From Avibacterium paragallinarum (lineage in GTDB: Bacteria > Pseudomonadota > Gammaproteobacteria > Enterobacterales > Pasteurellaceae): a DNA stretch of 64,000 bases. Within the stretch, counting starts at the first letter, position 1, and each line of letters opens with the position of its first letter. Below are positions 38,721 to 49,445 of the stretch, piece by piece. A program made the translations under genes and the position numbers. The notes under the pieces were generated by a model. That model was not told the origin of the DNA and did not search any database. It saw nothing but the letters and a program-made list of their open reading frames with translations. The stretch is from positions 744,001 through 808,000 of the forward strand of contig NZ_UGHK01000002.1 of assembly GCF_900450705.1 (NCBI RefSeq), read 5' to 3'.

Positions 38721-39026
38721 CCCCACCTCTCCCCCGCCATTATCTGTGGCGGGGCATTCCATTTACACAGCATACTTCAGCCCGCCATACCAACGCCCAA
38801 TCCCTCACAATCAAAAAACGACCGCACTTTAATGCTTCAATTTTCAGACTTATATAAATTACCTGAGCAAAACAGACGCTAAACGGGCGAACACATAGGT
38901 TCGCTCCTACGAGGTTGAGAATGCAAAAGTAAGTCGCCAACAGCGAACCCCGTTAAATTTCCCAAAGAAAAAACCATTCACCAATCAAGCAAAACAACTA
39001 GAAATATAAACGAAAACAGCTCCCTA
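38721..39026. other. Gene-free gap with two hairpins
   Basis: An 8-bp hairpin (CCCCGCCA/TGGCGGGG, 38732-38754) lies after the receptor gene and may terminate it. A REP-like dyad GCGAAC...GTTCGC (38887-38904), set in GGGCGAACACATAGGTTCGC, resembles short palindromes repeated in many genomes. One uptake signal is also present. The frame at 38740-38940 runs through these elements and does not look coding. Confidence 0.5.
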
Positions 39027-39356
39027 TCACACAAAAATAATCTCCACCAACACCATATACAACCCTGTTCCCGCGATCATTGACAAAAACATATTCCGTT
39101 TCCAAAAATGTAGCCCTAGCACCACCGCACCTGCAATAAAATCAGGTAATCCGTGATTACCCGTAGCGAAATCAACATTTTTGTAGCAATACACCACTAA
39201 CATTCCAAACATTGCCCCCGGCAACACTTTGCCTAAATAGCGAATATAAGGCGGAACAGGGCGATGAGCGGGAAAGATCACAAAGGGCAAAACACGACAA
39301 AGTTGCACCGCTAAGATGGCAATACCAATAGTGATAATCTGTTCAGTTAATGTCAT
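39027..39356 (-). CDS. azlD: AzlD-family branched-chain amino acid transport protein
   Basis: This 109-residue protein has four hydrophobic segments and starts MTLTEQIITIGIAILAVQLCRVLPFVIFP. The family motif PPYIRYLGKVLPGAMFGMLVVYC is clear. AzlD is the small subunit that pairs with AzlC to form an amino acid exporter (as YgaH with YgaZ). Its ATG directly follows the azlC stop codon without a gap, so the two are coupled. Confidence 0.88.
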   Translation of the reverse strand: MTLTEQIITIGIAILAVQLCRVLPFVIFPAHRPVPPYIRYLGKVLPGAMFGMLVVYCYKNVDFATGNHGLPDFIAGAVVLGLHFWKRNMFLSMIAGTGLYMVLVEIIFV

Positions 39357-40085
39357 TTAATCCACCTTTTCTAATTTGCTGGTTAATTTTGGCCGCCACA
39401 GGCTAAGCGCCACTAAAATACCAATCAGGGTTGGAATTAAAAAATGATCTTTTCCCACCACAACCAAACAAAGCAACGCAACCCCAAGCCCGAGTAGCGA
39501 GCTTTCGTGGGATTTTTCTTTGAGCCAATTTTCCGCAAAAATGACTAAAAATAACGCCGTCATTGCGAACTCGATACCTCTCAAATCAAAGGGAATAATT
39601 TCGCCAAAGAGATTTCCTAGCACTGCCCCAAGCACCCAGTAGCATTGCAAATATAAGGTAACGAAAAACATATACCAGCCTTTATCTAAGTGCGGTGGGA
39701 TTTTCGCCATATAATTGAGCGAAAAACTTTCATCGACCAATGCCGAAATTAAATACCAACGCTTTTTGCCTAACTGCACACCATATTTTTCTAACATCGA
39801 AATGCTATAAAAAATCTGCCGCCCGCTGACCATTAAGGTGAGCAGGAAAATATGCAACGGGGCAAAGCCCTGAATTAATGCCCCCGCGACGATAAACTCC
39901 ACCGATCCCGCATAAATTAACGCTGCCATAAAAAGCGGGTAAAGCACGCCAAAGCCTAAGGCTTTCATATATAGCCCGTAGGCAATGCCAAGAAAAACAA
40001 AACCAATAATCATCGGCAACGAATAGGGAAACGCCGCCTTTGCTGCCGCTCGGATAGGGCTTGTCGGCTGTGATACTAACGTCAT
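39357..40085 (-). CDS. azlC: AzlC-family amino acid permease
   Basis: The 242-residue membrane protein belongs to the AzlC/YgaZ family. FVFLGIAYGLYMKALGFGVLYPLFMAALIYAGSVEFI near the N-terminus and ALVDESFSLNY in the middle are characteristic. With AzlD it should export branched-chain amino acids, and in some bacteria methionine. It begins one base after metR on the same strand, so it is probably controlled with metR, which makes methionine a reasonable substrate. That substrate assignment is inference. Confidence 0.88.
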   Translation of the reverse strand: MTLVSQPTSPIRAAAKAAFPYSLPMIIGFVFLGIAYGLYMKALGFGVLYPLFMAALIYAGSVEFIVAGALIQGFAPLHIFLLTLMVSGRQIFYSISMLEKYGVQLGKKRWYLISALVDESFSLNYMAKIPPHLDKGWYMFFVTLYLQCYWVLGAVLGNLFGEIIPFDLRGIEFAMTALFLVIFAENWLKEKSHESSLLGLGVALLCLVVVGKDHFLIPTLIGILVALSLWRPKLTSKLEKVD

Positions 40086-40086
40086 T

Positions 40087-41016
40087 TTATTCCTCTAAAA
40101 CAGACAATCCGGGTAAGGTTGAAAAACTTTGGGCTTTCACCGTTTCATAAAAATCATCAACGAACGCCACCTCTGCGTCAATCTCGCGAAATGCGGCGTA
40201 AAGATTACTATACAAGCCCGCATTGGTGATTTTCTTTGCTACAATATAGCCGCGATCTAAATAGGGCTTCGCCGCCCAAAATGGCAATGCTGCCACCCCT
40301 CGCTTGCTCGCTACTAACTGAATAATCGCGATGGTGAGTTCGCTGGTGCGACGCGTAGGGTTGATCCCCTTAGGATTTAGCACCTTTTTGAGCAAATCCA
40401 ACATATCATCGGGGACGGGATAGGTGATCAGCGTTTGATCCAGAAAATCTTCCGCTTGCCAAATCTCTTTGCTGGCTAAAGGGTGATCTTTCGCACACAG
40501 CCCCACCATTTCGTAAGAAAACAAAGGCTTATGCACAATTCCCGCTGTTTCCTCAATTTCCGACACCACAGCCCAATCCGCCCGATGGCTCAGCAACAGC
40601 CCCACCGTGTCCGTATGAAAGCCCGATACAATATCCAGCTCCACTAAGGGCCAATTCTGTCGAAAACTATCCATTGCGGGCATCAACCAATCGAAACAAG
40701 TGTGGCACTCCACCGCAATTCGCAGCTCCCCCGCTTCCCCCTGCTTCACCCGCGACAAATCTCGCTCCGCCTCCACCACTTTGGGGAAAATCTCATTCGC
40801 CAGCTTAATCAAACGCTCCCCCGCGGTGGTAAACCGCAAAGGCTGGCTTTTACGTTCAAATAAAGGCAAGCCATATTGATCTTCCAACAATTTAATTTGA
40901 TGAGAAAGGGCTGACTGGGTTAAATAAATCCGCTTCGCTGCCAACGAAACACTACCCGTTTCCTTTAATGCCAACAGGGTTTTAAGATGTCTAAGCTCTA
41001 AAAATATAGGTTTCAT
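40087..41016 (-). CDS. metR: LysR-type regulator MetR
   Basis: The 309-residue protein starts MKPIFLELRHLKTLLALKETGSVSLAAKRIYLTQSALSHQIKLLED, the MetR version of the LysR winged HTH. The effector domain carries ECHTCFDWLMPAMDSFRQNWPLVELDIVSGF, strongly MetR-specific. MetR activates metE (and others) with homocysteine as co-inducer and represses itself. It is transcribed divergently from metE, the classical arrangement, and reads into azlCD downstream. Confidence 0.95.
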   Translation of the reverse strand: MKPIFLELRHLKTLLALKETGSVSLAAKRIYLTQSALSHQIKLLEDQYGLPLFERKSQPLRFTTAGERLIKLANEIFPKVVEAERDLSRVKQGEAGELRIAVECHTCFDWLMPAMDSFRQNWPLVELDIVSGFHTDTVGLLLSHRADWAVVSEIEETAGIVHKPLFSYEMVGLCAKDHPLASKEIWQAEDFLDQTLITYPVPDDMLDLLKKVLNPKGINPTRRTSELTIAIIQLVASKRGVAALPFWAAKPYLDRGYIVAKKITNAGLYSNLYAAFREIDAEVAFVDDFYETVKAQSFSTLPGLSVLEE

Positions 41017-41066
41017 TAGAAAAATTAATACAGATAATCAAAATGATGAAAATTATACAACAAAAC

Positions 41067-41129
41067 GACCGCACTTTCAGTTTTAGCGAATAAAAAGTGC
41101 GGTCATTTTTGAGAGTGTTTTTTCACTCT
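41067..41129. repeat. Inverted uptake-signal pair and small hairpin in metR-metE spacer
   Basis: GACCGCACTTT (41067-41077) pairs with AAAGTGCGGTC (41094-41104). Immediately downstream, AGAGTG/CACTCT (41112-41129) with a six-T loop and following TTTTAA forms a second hairpin. Both lie upstream of the metE promoter and may insulate the divergent units. Confidence 0.55.
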
Positions 41130-41172
41130 TTTAATATTAATTAAATTCATAGAAAACGTGAAAATTATGATA

Positions 41173-41201
41173 TTGCATAATACAACCGCTTTGGGCATTA
41201 T
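41173..41201 (+). promoter_or_regulatory. Probable metE promoter
   Basis: -35 TTGCAT and -10 CATTAT are separated by 17 bp. The position just upstream of two MetJ boxes and 60 bp before the metE start supports the call. Confidence 0.5.
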
Positions 41202-41213
41202 AAATGACAAGAA

Positions 41214-41229
41214 AGACGTTTAGACGTCT
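41214..41229. promoter_or_regulatory. MetJ operator (two tandem met boxes)
   Basis: AGACGTTT and AGACGTCT are adjacent 8-mers; the second is the exact MetJ consensus. They lie at or just after the expected transcription start of metE, so SAM-bound MetJ would repress it. Confidence 0.85.
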
Positions 41230-41262
41230 ATTTGATTAAATCACAAAGACAGGAGTTTGATT

Positions 41263-43536
41263 ATGACAACATTTCACGTTTTAGGTTTTCCTCGCGTTGG
41301 TGCAAAACGTGAGCTTAAATTTGCTCAAGAGCGTTATTGGCGTGGGGACATTGCAGAACAAGATTTATTAGACATCGCAAAAGCATTGCGTGAGATCAAC
41401 TGGAAGCACCAAGCGGCGGCGAAGGCGGATTATGTCGCAGTGGCTGACTTCACCTTCTACGATCATATTTTAGATCTGCAAGTGGCAACTGGGGCAATTC
41501 CTGCACGTTTTGGTTTCGACAGCCAGAGCTTAACCCTTGAGCAATATTTCCAACTGGCGCGTGGTAATAAAGATCAATTCGCCATTGAGATGACAAAATG
41601 GTTCGACACCAACTATCACTACCTTGTGCCAGAATTTCACAAAAATACCGAATTTAAAGCCAATCCTGCCCATTATGTGCAACAAATTCGCGAAGCAAAA
41701 GCCCTTGGTTTAAATGTGAAGCCGACCATTGTTGGTCCATTGACATTCTTACATTTAGGGAAAGAAAAAGGCGAATCCTTTAACCGCTTTGAGTTATTAA
41801 ACAAACTTGTGCCTGTTTATGTGGAAATCTTAAACGCGTTAGCGGCTGAGGGCGTGGAGTGGATTCAAATTGATGAACCAGCCTTAGCGGTGGATTTAGC
41901 CCCTGAGTGGGTTGAGGCTTACAAAGCGGTGTATGCCACATTAAGCGAAAAAGTAAACGCAAAATTATTACTTGCGACTTATTTTGGCTCGGTGGCACAA
42001 CACGCGGAATTGCTCAAAGCCTTACCTGTGGACGGTTTGCACATTGATTTAGTGCGTGCGCCTGAGCAACTGGCTACCTTTACTGATTATGACAAGGTGC
42101 TTTCCGCAGGTATAATTGACGGGCGTAACGTATGGCGTGCCAACCTCAATCAAGTGCTAGATGTGCTTGAGCCATTAAAAGCCAAATTAGGCGAGCGTTT
42201 ATGGATTGCACCAAGTTGCTCTTTATTGCATACCCCTTATGATCTTTCTGTGGAAGTGCAACTCAAAGAGAACAAACCTGAGCTTTACAACTGGTTGGCG
42301 TTCACGCTTCAAAAAGTGCAAGAATTGTCCGTCATTAAGACCGAACTTGAACAAGGGCGTGCTGCCGTGCAAGCAGAGCTTGATGCAAGCCAAGCGGCGG
42401 CTGATTCACGTGCCAACAGCAAAGAAATTCATCGCCCTGAAGTGGCAGCACGTTTAGCAAACTTACCAGCGGGAGCGGATCAACGCAAATCGCCATTTGC
42501 TGAGCGTATCGCCAAACAAAATGCGTGGTTAAATTTACCGTTATTACCAACCACAAATATCGGCTCATTCCCGCAAACTAGCGAAATTCGCCAAGCTCGT
42601 GCCCAATTCAAAAAAGGCACGCTAAGCCTTGAAGATTACGAAGCGGCGATGAAAAAAGAAATCGAGTTGGTAGTACGTGAGCAAGAAAAACTCGACCTTG
42701 ATGTCCTCGTTCACGGCGAAGCGGAACGTAACGATATGGTGGAATACTTCGGGGAATTATTAGATGGTTTTGCCTTCACCAAATTCGGCTGGGTGCAAAG
42801 CTACGGTTCACGTTGCGTGAAGCCACCAATTATTTACGGCGATGTAGTACGCCCAGAGCCAATGACAGTACGCTGGTCACAATATGCCCAAAGCCTCACC
42901 AAAAAAGTGATGAAAGGAATGCTCACTGGCCCTGTTACGATTTTACAATGGTCTTTCGTGCGTAACGATATTCCGCGTGCGACCGTATGTAAGCAAATTG
43001 GCGTGGCATTGTCTGATGAAGTGTTAGACTTGGAAAAAGCGGGTATCAAAGTCATTCAAATTGACGAGCCTGCGATCCGCGAAGGCTTACCGCTCAAACG
43101 TGCGGATTGGGACGCATATCTCCAATGGGCAGGCGAAGCGTTCCGCTTAAGCTCAATGGGCGTGCAAGATGATACACAAATTCACACCCATATGTGTTAT
43201 TCCGAATTTAACGACATCTTGCCAGCCATCGCGGCACTTGATGCGGACGTGATCACCATTGAAACTTCACGTTCGGATATGGAATTATTAAACGCATTCG
43301 CTGATTTCAAATATCCAAACGACATCGGTCCAGGCGTGTACGACATTCACAGTCCACGCGTACCAAAACTAGAGGAAATTGAATATCTGCTACGCAAAGC
43401 CTTGAAAGTGGTACCAAAAGAGCGTTTATGGGTAAACCCAGACTGTGGATTAAAAACCCGTGGCTGGACAGAAACCTTACAGCAATTAGAAGTAATGGTG
43501 GATGTGACGAAGAAATTGCGTGCTGAACTGGCTTAA
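41263..43536 (+). CDS. metE: Cobalamin-independent methionine synthase MetE
   Basis: The 757-residue enzyme transfers methyl from methyltetrahydropteroyl-triglutamate to homocysteine. The N-terminal barrel starts [28 protein letters not shown]. The C-terminal catalytic barrel has [13 protein letters not shown], the zinc ligands in [10 protein letters not shown] (His, Cys) and [10 protein letters not shown] (Cys), and [10 protein letters not shown]-type segments ([13 protein letters not shown]). I chose the ATG at 41263 behind an AGGAG site rather than an upstream TTG. Regulation is by MetR from the divergent gene and MetJ at the upstream boxes. A perfect uptake-signal palindrome follows as terminator. 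Confidence 0.97.
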   Translation: MTTFHVLGFPRVGAKRELKFAQERYWRGDIAEQDLLDIAKALREINWKHQAAAKADYVAVADFTFYDHILDLQVATGAIPARFGFDSQSLTLEQYFQLARGNKDQFAIEMTKWFDTNYHYLVPEFHKNTEFKANPAHYVQQIREAKALGLNVKPTIVGPLTFLHLGKEKGESFNRFELLNKLVPVYVEILNALAAEGVEWIQIDEPALAVDLAPEWVEAYKAVYATLSEKVNAKLLLATYFGSVAQHAELLKALPVDGLHIDLVRAPEQLATFTDYDKVLSAGIIDGRNVWRANLNQVLDVLEPLKAKLGERLWIAPSCSLLHTPYDLSVEVQLKENKPELYNWLAFTLQKVQELSVIKTELEQGRAAVQAELDASQAAADSRANSKEIHRPEVAARLANLPAGADQRKSPFAERIAKQNAWLNLPLLPTTNIGSFPQTSEIRQARAQFKKGTLSLEDYEAAMKKEIELVVREQEKLDLDVLVHGEAERNDMVEYFGELLDGFAFTKFGWVQSYGSRCVKPPIIYGDVVRPEPMTVRWSQYAQSLTKKVMKGMLTGPVTILQWSFVRNDIPRATVCKQIGVALSDEVLDLEKAGIKVIQIDEPAIREGLPLKRADWDAYLQWAGEAFRLSSMGVQDDTQIHTHMCYSEFNDILPAIAALDADVITIETSRSDMELLNAFADFKYPNDIGPGVYDIHSPRVPKLEEIEYLLRKALKVVPKERLWVNPDCGLKTRGWTETLQQLEVMVDVTKKLRAELA

Positions 43537-43562
43537 TAAAAACTAAAAAATTGAGAAAATAT

Positions 43563-43589
43563 CACCGCACTTAAGTGCGGTGTTTTTTT
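43563..43589 (+). terminator. Terminator built from abutting uptake signals
   Basis: The perfect 20-bp palindrome CACCGCACTTAAGTGCGGTG is followed by seven T residues. Confidence 0.85.
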
Positions 43590-43636
43590 ACGATTTTTCT
43601 CTAGAAAAAAAAGCCCTACCTTGCTGTAATTCGTCG

Positions 43637-44329
43637 CTAAACTAAATGAACGGCAGATAACAACATTATCCACACCATCGTTAATGCTGGCCCAAGCAAC
43701 CCAATAATTACCCCACCTAAACGAAATTCAGATTGTTTGATCAAACCTGTACTAAAAGCAATGGTATTCGGTGGTGTGGAAACGGGTAAAAATAACGCAC
43801 AAGAAGCACTTAGCCCGATCACTAAGGGTAAAATTGTTGGATTGACATTTCCTCCGCCTACCATTGCGAGCAAAGATACTCCCATTGGTATGAGAATGGT
43901 TGTGGCAGCAGTGTTACTCATAAAATTCGATAATAACACCGTGATAAAGCCAAATAAGATAAGCAATAACACAAAGCTTACTTGAATATGGCTAATTTTC
44001 TCCACAAAATGCGTTGCAATTTGCTGCTCTTCAATTGCAAGCCCTAACGCTAAACCACCAGCAACCAGCATTAAAGTATCCCAAGGCAAGCGGCGGACAT
44101 CTTTTGCTTCTAGCACGCCTGTCATTGTTAAAGCCACAATAGGAATCCCCGAAGCTGCGGCAACGGGAATACCAATTCATTTGGAGGTCAGCCAGCAAAA
44201 TAAGGTGATCGCTAAAATAATGAGTACAATGGTTTTGTGTAATTTTTCTTGGCTGCTAACCTCTATTTCATCTTGGGTTAAAAAATCAAAATGCAAAGGG
44301 GCTTGATATTTTAATTTGTATTTATAAAT
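43637..44329 (-). pseudogene. SLC13/DASS-family anion:Na+ symporter, C-terminal remnant
   Basis: The readable C-terminal part (166 residues) shows GGLALGLAIEEQQIATHF, SNTAATTILIPMGVSL and SCALFLPVSTPPNTIAFSTGLI, the second repeat motif of divalent anion symporters (dicarboxylate/citrate type). The same frame continues upstream across a TGA (WLTSK-stop-IGIPVAAASGIPIVALTM, probably former Trp) to the end of the IS element at 44330, where it is cut off. The N-terminal half of the transporter is therefore missing, and an additional nonsense mutation is present. The substrate is unknown. Confidence 0.85.
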
Positions 44330-45048
44330 GGGGCTGTAGTAGATTAGTAACAATGCTATACTACAAAAATGAAGATAACATATTGTAAATTAAAGCAATC
44401 CATACAGAAAAAACTGCTTGAGTTTTTTGTCGCAGAAGTTACTGCAAGAACAGCAGCAAATTTGCTAGATATTCAACCGAATACAGCCGCTTTGTTCTAC
44501 CATAAAATCAGGCTTGTGATTGGCTATCATTTATCCCTTGAAGTTAACGAGATTTTTGAGGGGGAAATTGAACTAGACGAAAGCTATTTTGGTGGTCATC
44601 GAAAGGGAAAACGAGGACGAGGACGAGGAGCGGCTGGAAAAGTTGCTGTTTTTGGGTTACTAAAACGACAAGGAAAGGTATTTACTGTTGTGGTTGAAAA
44701 CACCAAGAGTGAAACATTACTCCCTGTTATTAAAAGAAAAATCAAGCCTGATAGCTGGGTTTATACGGACACTTATCGCAGTTATGATGCGCTTGATGTG
44801 AGTGAATTTCACCACGAATGAATCAATCATTCCGAGCTATTTGCGGTGAAACAAAATCATATTAATGGCATTGAAAATTTTTGGAATCAGGCGAAGCGGA
44901 TACTGCGAAAATATAATGGAATTAACCGAAAAAACTTTCCTTTATTCTTGAAGGAATGTGAATTTCGGTTTAACTTTGGGACACCAAAAGAGCAGTTAAA
45001 AATATTGCGAAAATGGTGTGAAATTTAGGGCTAATCTACTACAGCCCC
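44330..45048 (+). mobile_element. Divergent IS1016-like element (IS1595 family), degraded
   Basis: A 719-bp element with perfect 18-bp inverted ends GGGGCTGTAGTAGATTAG, a different end sequence from the four other copies. The flanking octamers TTATAAAT and TAAAATTA do not match, so the target duplication is lost and the flanks have been rearranged. Confidence 0.92.
44369..45028 (+). pseudogene. IS1595-family transposase with in-frame TGA
   Basis: This 219-codon frame is related to the IS1016 transposases: TARTAANLLDIQPNTAALFYHK HTH, EGEIELDESYFGGHRKGKRGRG, VYTDTYRSYDALDVSEF and HINGIENFWNQAKRILRKYNG. A TGA at 44819-44821 interrupts it at the position where the intact relatives have Arg (FRINHS), so CGA-to-TGA is the likely change. 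The catalytic residues on both sides are present, but the element is presumably immobile on its own. Confidence 0.88.
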
Positions 45049-45079
45049 TAAAATTAATATAAAATAGCAACAAAACCCC

Positions 45080-45142
45080 GTTATCTGCATCTCGCGTCCG
45101 CCCCAAGCAACAAACCGAGTTGTAGCAATGAGAGCAGATAAC
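45080..45142 (+). ncRNA. Candidate IS110 bridge RNA (upstream structured region)
   Basis: GTTATCTGC (45080-45088) pairs perfectly with GCAGATAAC (45134-45142), extended by an inner TCTC/GAGA pairing, and encloses a 45-nt internal region. It lies about 55 nt upstream of the transposase start. IS110-group elements encode their guide (bridge) RNA in this place. The loop assignments are not proven. Confidence 0.5.
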
Positions 45143-45198
45143 ATTTCACCAAAAAACCGAACAGTTGCCAGACTTAAACCCGAATGCAAGGCAGGTTA

Positions 45199-46146
45199 AT
45201 GATGAATGAACAAACTTATTGTGGTATTGATGTTGCTAAACGTCATTTCGTCATTGGGCTTTCTACCCAAAAACGAACAAAAACCGAAACCAACAATCCG
45301 AAAGGGATTGCACATACCATTGAGTATTTACGTCGTTTCAGTGTGGACTTAATTGTCCTTGAAAGCACCGGTGGGCTTGAACTCCCATTAGCTAAAGCAC
45401 TCCACCGCACAGGCTTTCGTGTGGTGATTGCCAACCCGCGACAAACCAATCAGTTTGCGATGTCGCAGTCACTAGCAAAAACCGACAATAAAGATGCTAA
45501 AATGTTGGCTTTTTACGCCCAAATGCTCGCAATGCGTGATAATGTAGCACAGCAGCTTTACATACCACCCACTCCCGAGCAGGAACAGCTTGAAGCCCTT
45601 GTTTCACGCCGTAATCAGCTTGTTGAAATGCGTTTTGCGGAGAAAAACCGCCTTGAACAAGTTCATTCCACACAAGTATTCAGTGTTGAACAGCATATCG
45701 ACTATCTCAGCCTGCGTATTGATGAGCTGGATAGGGAAATCGAACAGCATCTCAAACATTTTGACGATACAATAAAAAAGTTTAAAGACATCAAAGGGTT
45801 GGGTACACAAACAATAGCCGTTTTGATGTCAATGTTGCCTGAGTTAGGTCAATACACACATAAACAAATCGCTTCACTTGTTGGTGTTGCACCCCATCCT
45901 AAAGAAAGTGGCAACACCAAATGGAAAAGCCGCTGTTCAGGTGGTCGCAAAGCCGTACGAAATGCACTGTATATGGCAACATTTGTTTGTGTGCGTTTTG
46001 AGCCTAAACTCAAACAATTTTACGAACGCTTACGTGCTAATGGTAAGGCGTTCAAAGTGGCGATTAACGCCTGTATGCGTAAACTTCTCACCATTTTAAA
46101 TGCGATTGTCCGCGATGACTCGCAATGGGACGCTCACGCACTTTAA
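45199..46146 (+). CDS. IS110-family transposase/recombinase
   Basis: This protein of about 315 residues begins MMNEQTYCGIDVAKRHFVIGL, the RuvC-like DEDD start of IS110 recombinases (first Asp in GIDVAK). Further acidic residues fall in LIVLESTGG and KTDNKDAKMLA. The C-terminal Tnp20 domain contains SLVGVAPHPKESGNTKWKSRCSGGRKAVRNALYMA with the catalytic Ser region, and KVAINACMRKLLTILNAIV. It would move the element using a bridge RNA. I place the start at 45199 (with 45202 as alternative) behind AAGGCAGG. The frame is intact. Confidence 0.92.
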   Translation: MMNEQTYCGIDVAKRHFVIGLSTQKRTKTETNNPKGIAHTIEYLRRFSVDLIVLESTGGLELPLAKALHRTGFRVVIANPRQTNQFAMSQSLAKTDNKDAKMLAFYAQMLAMRDNVAQQLYIPPTPEQEQLEALVSRRNQLVEMRFAEKNRLEQVHSTQVFSVEQHIDYLSLRIDELDREIEQHLKHFDDTIKKFKDIKGLGTQTIAVLMSMLPELGQYTHKQIASLVGVAPHPKESGNTKWKSRCSGGRKAVRNALYMATFVCVRFEPKLKQFYERLRANGKAFKVAINACMRKLLTILNAIVRDDSQWDAHAL

Positions 46147-46170
46147 TTAACGAATTTGTATTTTTGCTTT

Positions 46171-49100
46171 TTAGCGGAATACAGTTGCTACAATGCCGCT
46201 ATTTTTAATATAATCAGCTGATATTTGGGTTAAATCACGTCCAGCTATTACACCATTATTTTGTAAATCATCAATGTTGCCTATGATTTGACGGGCAGAA
46301 ATCACCGCTCCCTTACCATTATGCTGGGATATCTTTAAGTTACGAGGAGCAAGATAGACTTTCGGGACAAGTGCGGTTGTTTTTTCTCCATTTGGCAACG
46401 TAATCTCTCGATTAACTAACCAAACCATATCAGAAGTAAGCTCTTGCATTTGGAGAGCGGTTAATTCTACTCCGGGTATAAGATGAAAGGCTTTCGCATA
46501 ATAAATAGCATTATCCATCAAGGCCTTATATTGCTGGTAATCCGTCAGGTAATTAGCTAAAAAACGCTGCCCTGTTAGCTGGTTAATCTGTTCATTTACT
46601 AGACGTTGCTCATAAAACCCATCACCTAGACGTTTTAACATAATATTGTGATCAAACCGCAAGGCATTGAACATATAATCAGAACTTAGCCATTGTTCGC
46701 GATTGCTAAAACGTGGATCAGTTTCAATTAAATAGCCATTAGGTGCAGTAGGATTAATCTGATAAAGACTTTGTTGTGGCAAGGTTAGGGCTATTCCGTT
46801 AATTTGGCTTGGTGTAATTGCCTCTGATTTCTTCTCAATCTCTGTATTTGTTCCAGAGATAGGCTTTCCTATGACATTTTCTACTTTGTTAAATTCAAAA
46901 TGAATTGTGGGATGAATATCATTTATATTGCCTTCTCCTGTACTGTAATTCGCCCATACTTTCTTTGTTATACCGTGTCTACGATGCTCTTTGTGAAAGC
47001 TATCCCAGCGTCCTTTGTCTGTAACGTTTATTGTCCCTGTAATATCGATATTATTGAGTGATGTCCCTGTTGTGGAATGTAAAATCTCATTGGTGTCATT
47101 GTTTGTAAATACCTCGTTGCCGAGTAATAAATGCTTCCCTACAGAAAGAGTAGAAGCATTATTTTCTAACATTTTGCCAGTTACATGGAAATCACCTCCA
47201 ATTAATAATTTAGCGGGATCTCGCTCTTCAATGGTTGTGGTAATGGTATGACGATTATAGACCCAATGCATCCAGGCATTCGCTCCAATAGTTTGTCCAT
47301 CATTCAAATGAAGATAAGATTTACTATCATCTTCGTCATTATTTTTAAGATCAAAATAACCATGTCGCCCTTCTTTATCTACAAGAACATAACGTCGTGC
47401 GATATTTTGCGGAGCATATTCTTCTCGATGTTCATCGGTATGAAATTCGCCAAGAATTAAATGTAAATCATGGTTCCAAAGGCGTGCCGTATTCATATAA
47501 GCATTCCCTAGTGCTTCAATGGTGGCACTACCATTATCAATAAACATTGCCTCCCCTATGGCGTGATAATCCGAACCTAATTCTCCGCCAATCCCCATAT
47601 CGCCCGCACTAAAAATCAAGGCGTGGTCTCGATTAGTCAGTGTGCCTACCGCAATATCTAACCGTTCGCGAGCAGCAATCGTTCCTGATTTATCGCCCTC
47701 TTTATCATTTAATGCCATTATTTGCGTTTCAATCGCAAGATGATCGCCGTAAATTCGCCCAGTGCCTAAATTGGAAAGTGCGGTGCTTTTTAATAAGGTT
47801 TTTCCACCATCGATTAAACCCCGATTAAAAATATCATTGGCTTGAATACGAGCATTCTGACCTGATAACTCACCACCTTGATAATTATTGAGGTGCTGAG
47901 CCTGTAAGGTTAAGTCTCCTTTACTTACAATTTTACCTTGTTCGTTATTAATATTCAGTTTATCGCCTTGAATTTGCAACGCCCTCAAAGAGAGGATTTC
48001 GCCTTGTTGATTTTCCAAATTTTGTGCAAGGTTAAGTTGAATTGTTTCTCCCGCATAAACTGCCCCATTTTGATTTACAAGGCTATCTGCATTTAATGCT
48101 ACAACTTTGGCTAAGATTCCCTGTTCAGGTTGGCTAATTTCAGAATCTTTTGTGTTTTGATTAGTGAATTGTTTGGCATTAATGGTGAGTTTTTCTGTGG
48201 ATTGAATCAATGAACCTTTAGGGCTGACTTTACTATTATCTACGGATTCCTTTACATTAATTTGGGCAGATTTTCCCTTAATTGTTCCCCCTCTATTATC
48301 TAAGTGAGAACTTCTGGTTGCAAGATGAGCTTCTGCGAGCAATTGTCCTTGATTACGTATTTGGTTTTGGCTATTTGCTTGTATATCACCTTTCGCAGCA
48401 ATGATGCCTTGATTGACTATCCGCCCTTGTGAGTCAATCACAACTTCTCCAGCACTCGCCCCAATATGCCCCACATTACGTACGCCTAGCCCTTGTTCAG
48501 TACCAGCAAGATGAATTTTCCCCGCATACATACCACCAAGTTCACTCACATCTAAAGCAAAGTGTGGTGTATTTTCACTGCGATTTTTGCTGTCAATGCG
48601 GGTAATTTGTAGTTCATTGTCGGCATTGACAAGCTCTGCTTGTTTGACGGTATTTTTCCCTGTAACCACATTGAGCTTTTTACCTGCCCAAATGCCTGCA
48701 TTGATTTCTGCTTCTCGAGCAAGGATATCCGTATAATCAACACGGCTATTATCTAAGCCTTTACCGCTCACCACCATTTTGCCTTTTTCGACCTGAAAGC
48801 CTGTTACACGTCCCGCTTCAATCAGCGGTTTGCCTGTGGTCATTGTGGAGCGGGTGGCGTTAATCGTGCCACAGCCATCACAGTGCAGCCCATTTGGGTT
48901 GGCGATAATCACTTCGGCTTTTTTTCCTGCCACTTCAAGATAACCTTTCAGTTGGCTTGGATTTGTGGAAGTAACTTCATTGAGAATGACTTTGGCTTCA
49001 CCACGAGCAAGGTAAGGATTGCCTTGCTCCCAGCCCGCTTGCTGTGTCGCTACGGCTTTATGACTGTTATTGAGAATCGCCCCTTTCTTATCCACATTAA

Positions 49101-49445
49101 AATCTTGGTATTTATTATGGGAAAGCCCTTTATCATTGGGTGTTTGAATATTGACTTGTGGCAATCCATTAGCAGTTTGAAGGACAATAGGTTGCTGATT
49201 TTTAGGTGCATTAGGATCGGCTTTGATGATTAAGGTTTCGGCAAACGCCGAAGGGGAAAAGACAAAACCCAAAGCACAGAATAAACGGAAAGTGAGCGGT
49301 TTTAATTTGGCAAAAATCGGTAAAAAACCGACCGCACTTTGTGTTTGAGGCATTTCACTTTTTGCTTTGCCTTCGGCTTTTGCCAGTTCAGACACCACGA
49401 TAAGGCGTTGCAGTGTTTTGCTGAAAATCACACGAAAATTATTTA
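46171..49445 (-). pseudogene. FhaB/CdiA-type two-partner secretion exoprotein, truncated at both ends
   Basis: About 1090 codons remain. The beginning is an extended signal peptide (NNFRVIFSKTLQRLIVVSELAKAEGKAK, then a hydrophobic stretch ending SPSAFA). The two-partner secretion domain (about residues 90-330) carries the NPNGLHCDGCGTIN motif that binds the TpsB partner. Haemagglutinin repeats with many LDNRGG, LNNYQGG and IDGG-type units follow. The start codon was removed by IS1016 copy 4; the open frame there continues only into IS sequence, with a TTG at 49497. The C-terminus is cut near 46171 beside the IS110 element, so no C-terminal toxin or adhesin domain remains. No partner transporter gene is present. 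The product is presumably not made. Confidence 0.85.

Larger units (their letters stand above)
45049..46170 (+). mobile_element. IS110-family element (boundaries approximate)
   Basis: A transposase gene with a 150-bp upstream structured region and almost no downstream non-coding sequence. IS110 members usually lack terminal inverted repeats, so the exact ends cannot be placed. The left neighbour is the divergent IS1016-like element and the right neighbour is the truncated haemagglutinin gene. Confidence 0.7.

Noticed and set aside
38740-38940. A 66-aa minus-strand frame after the TonB receptor
   Set aside because: It runs through a hairpin, a REP-like palindrome and an uptake signal, has no recognisable domain and lacks a convincing start.
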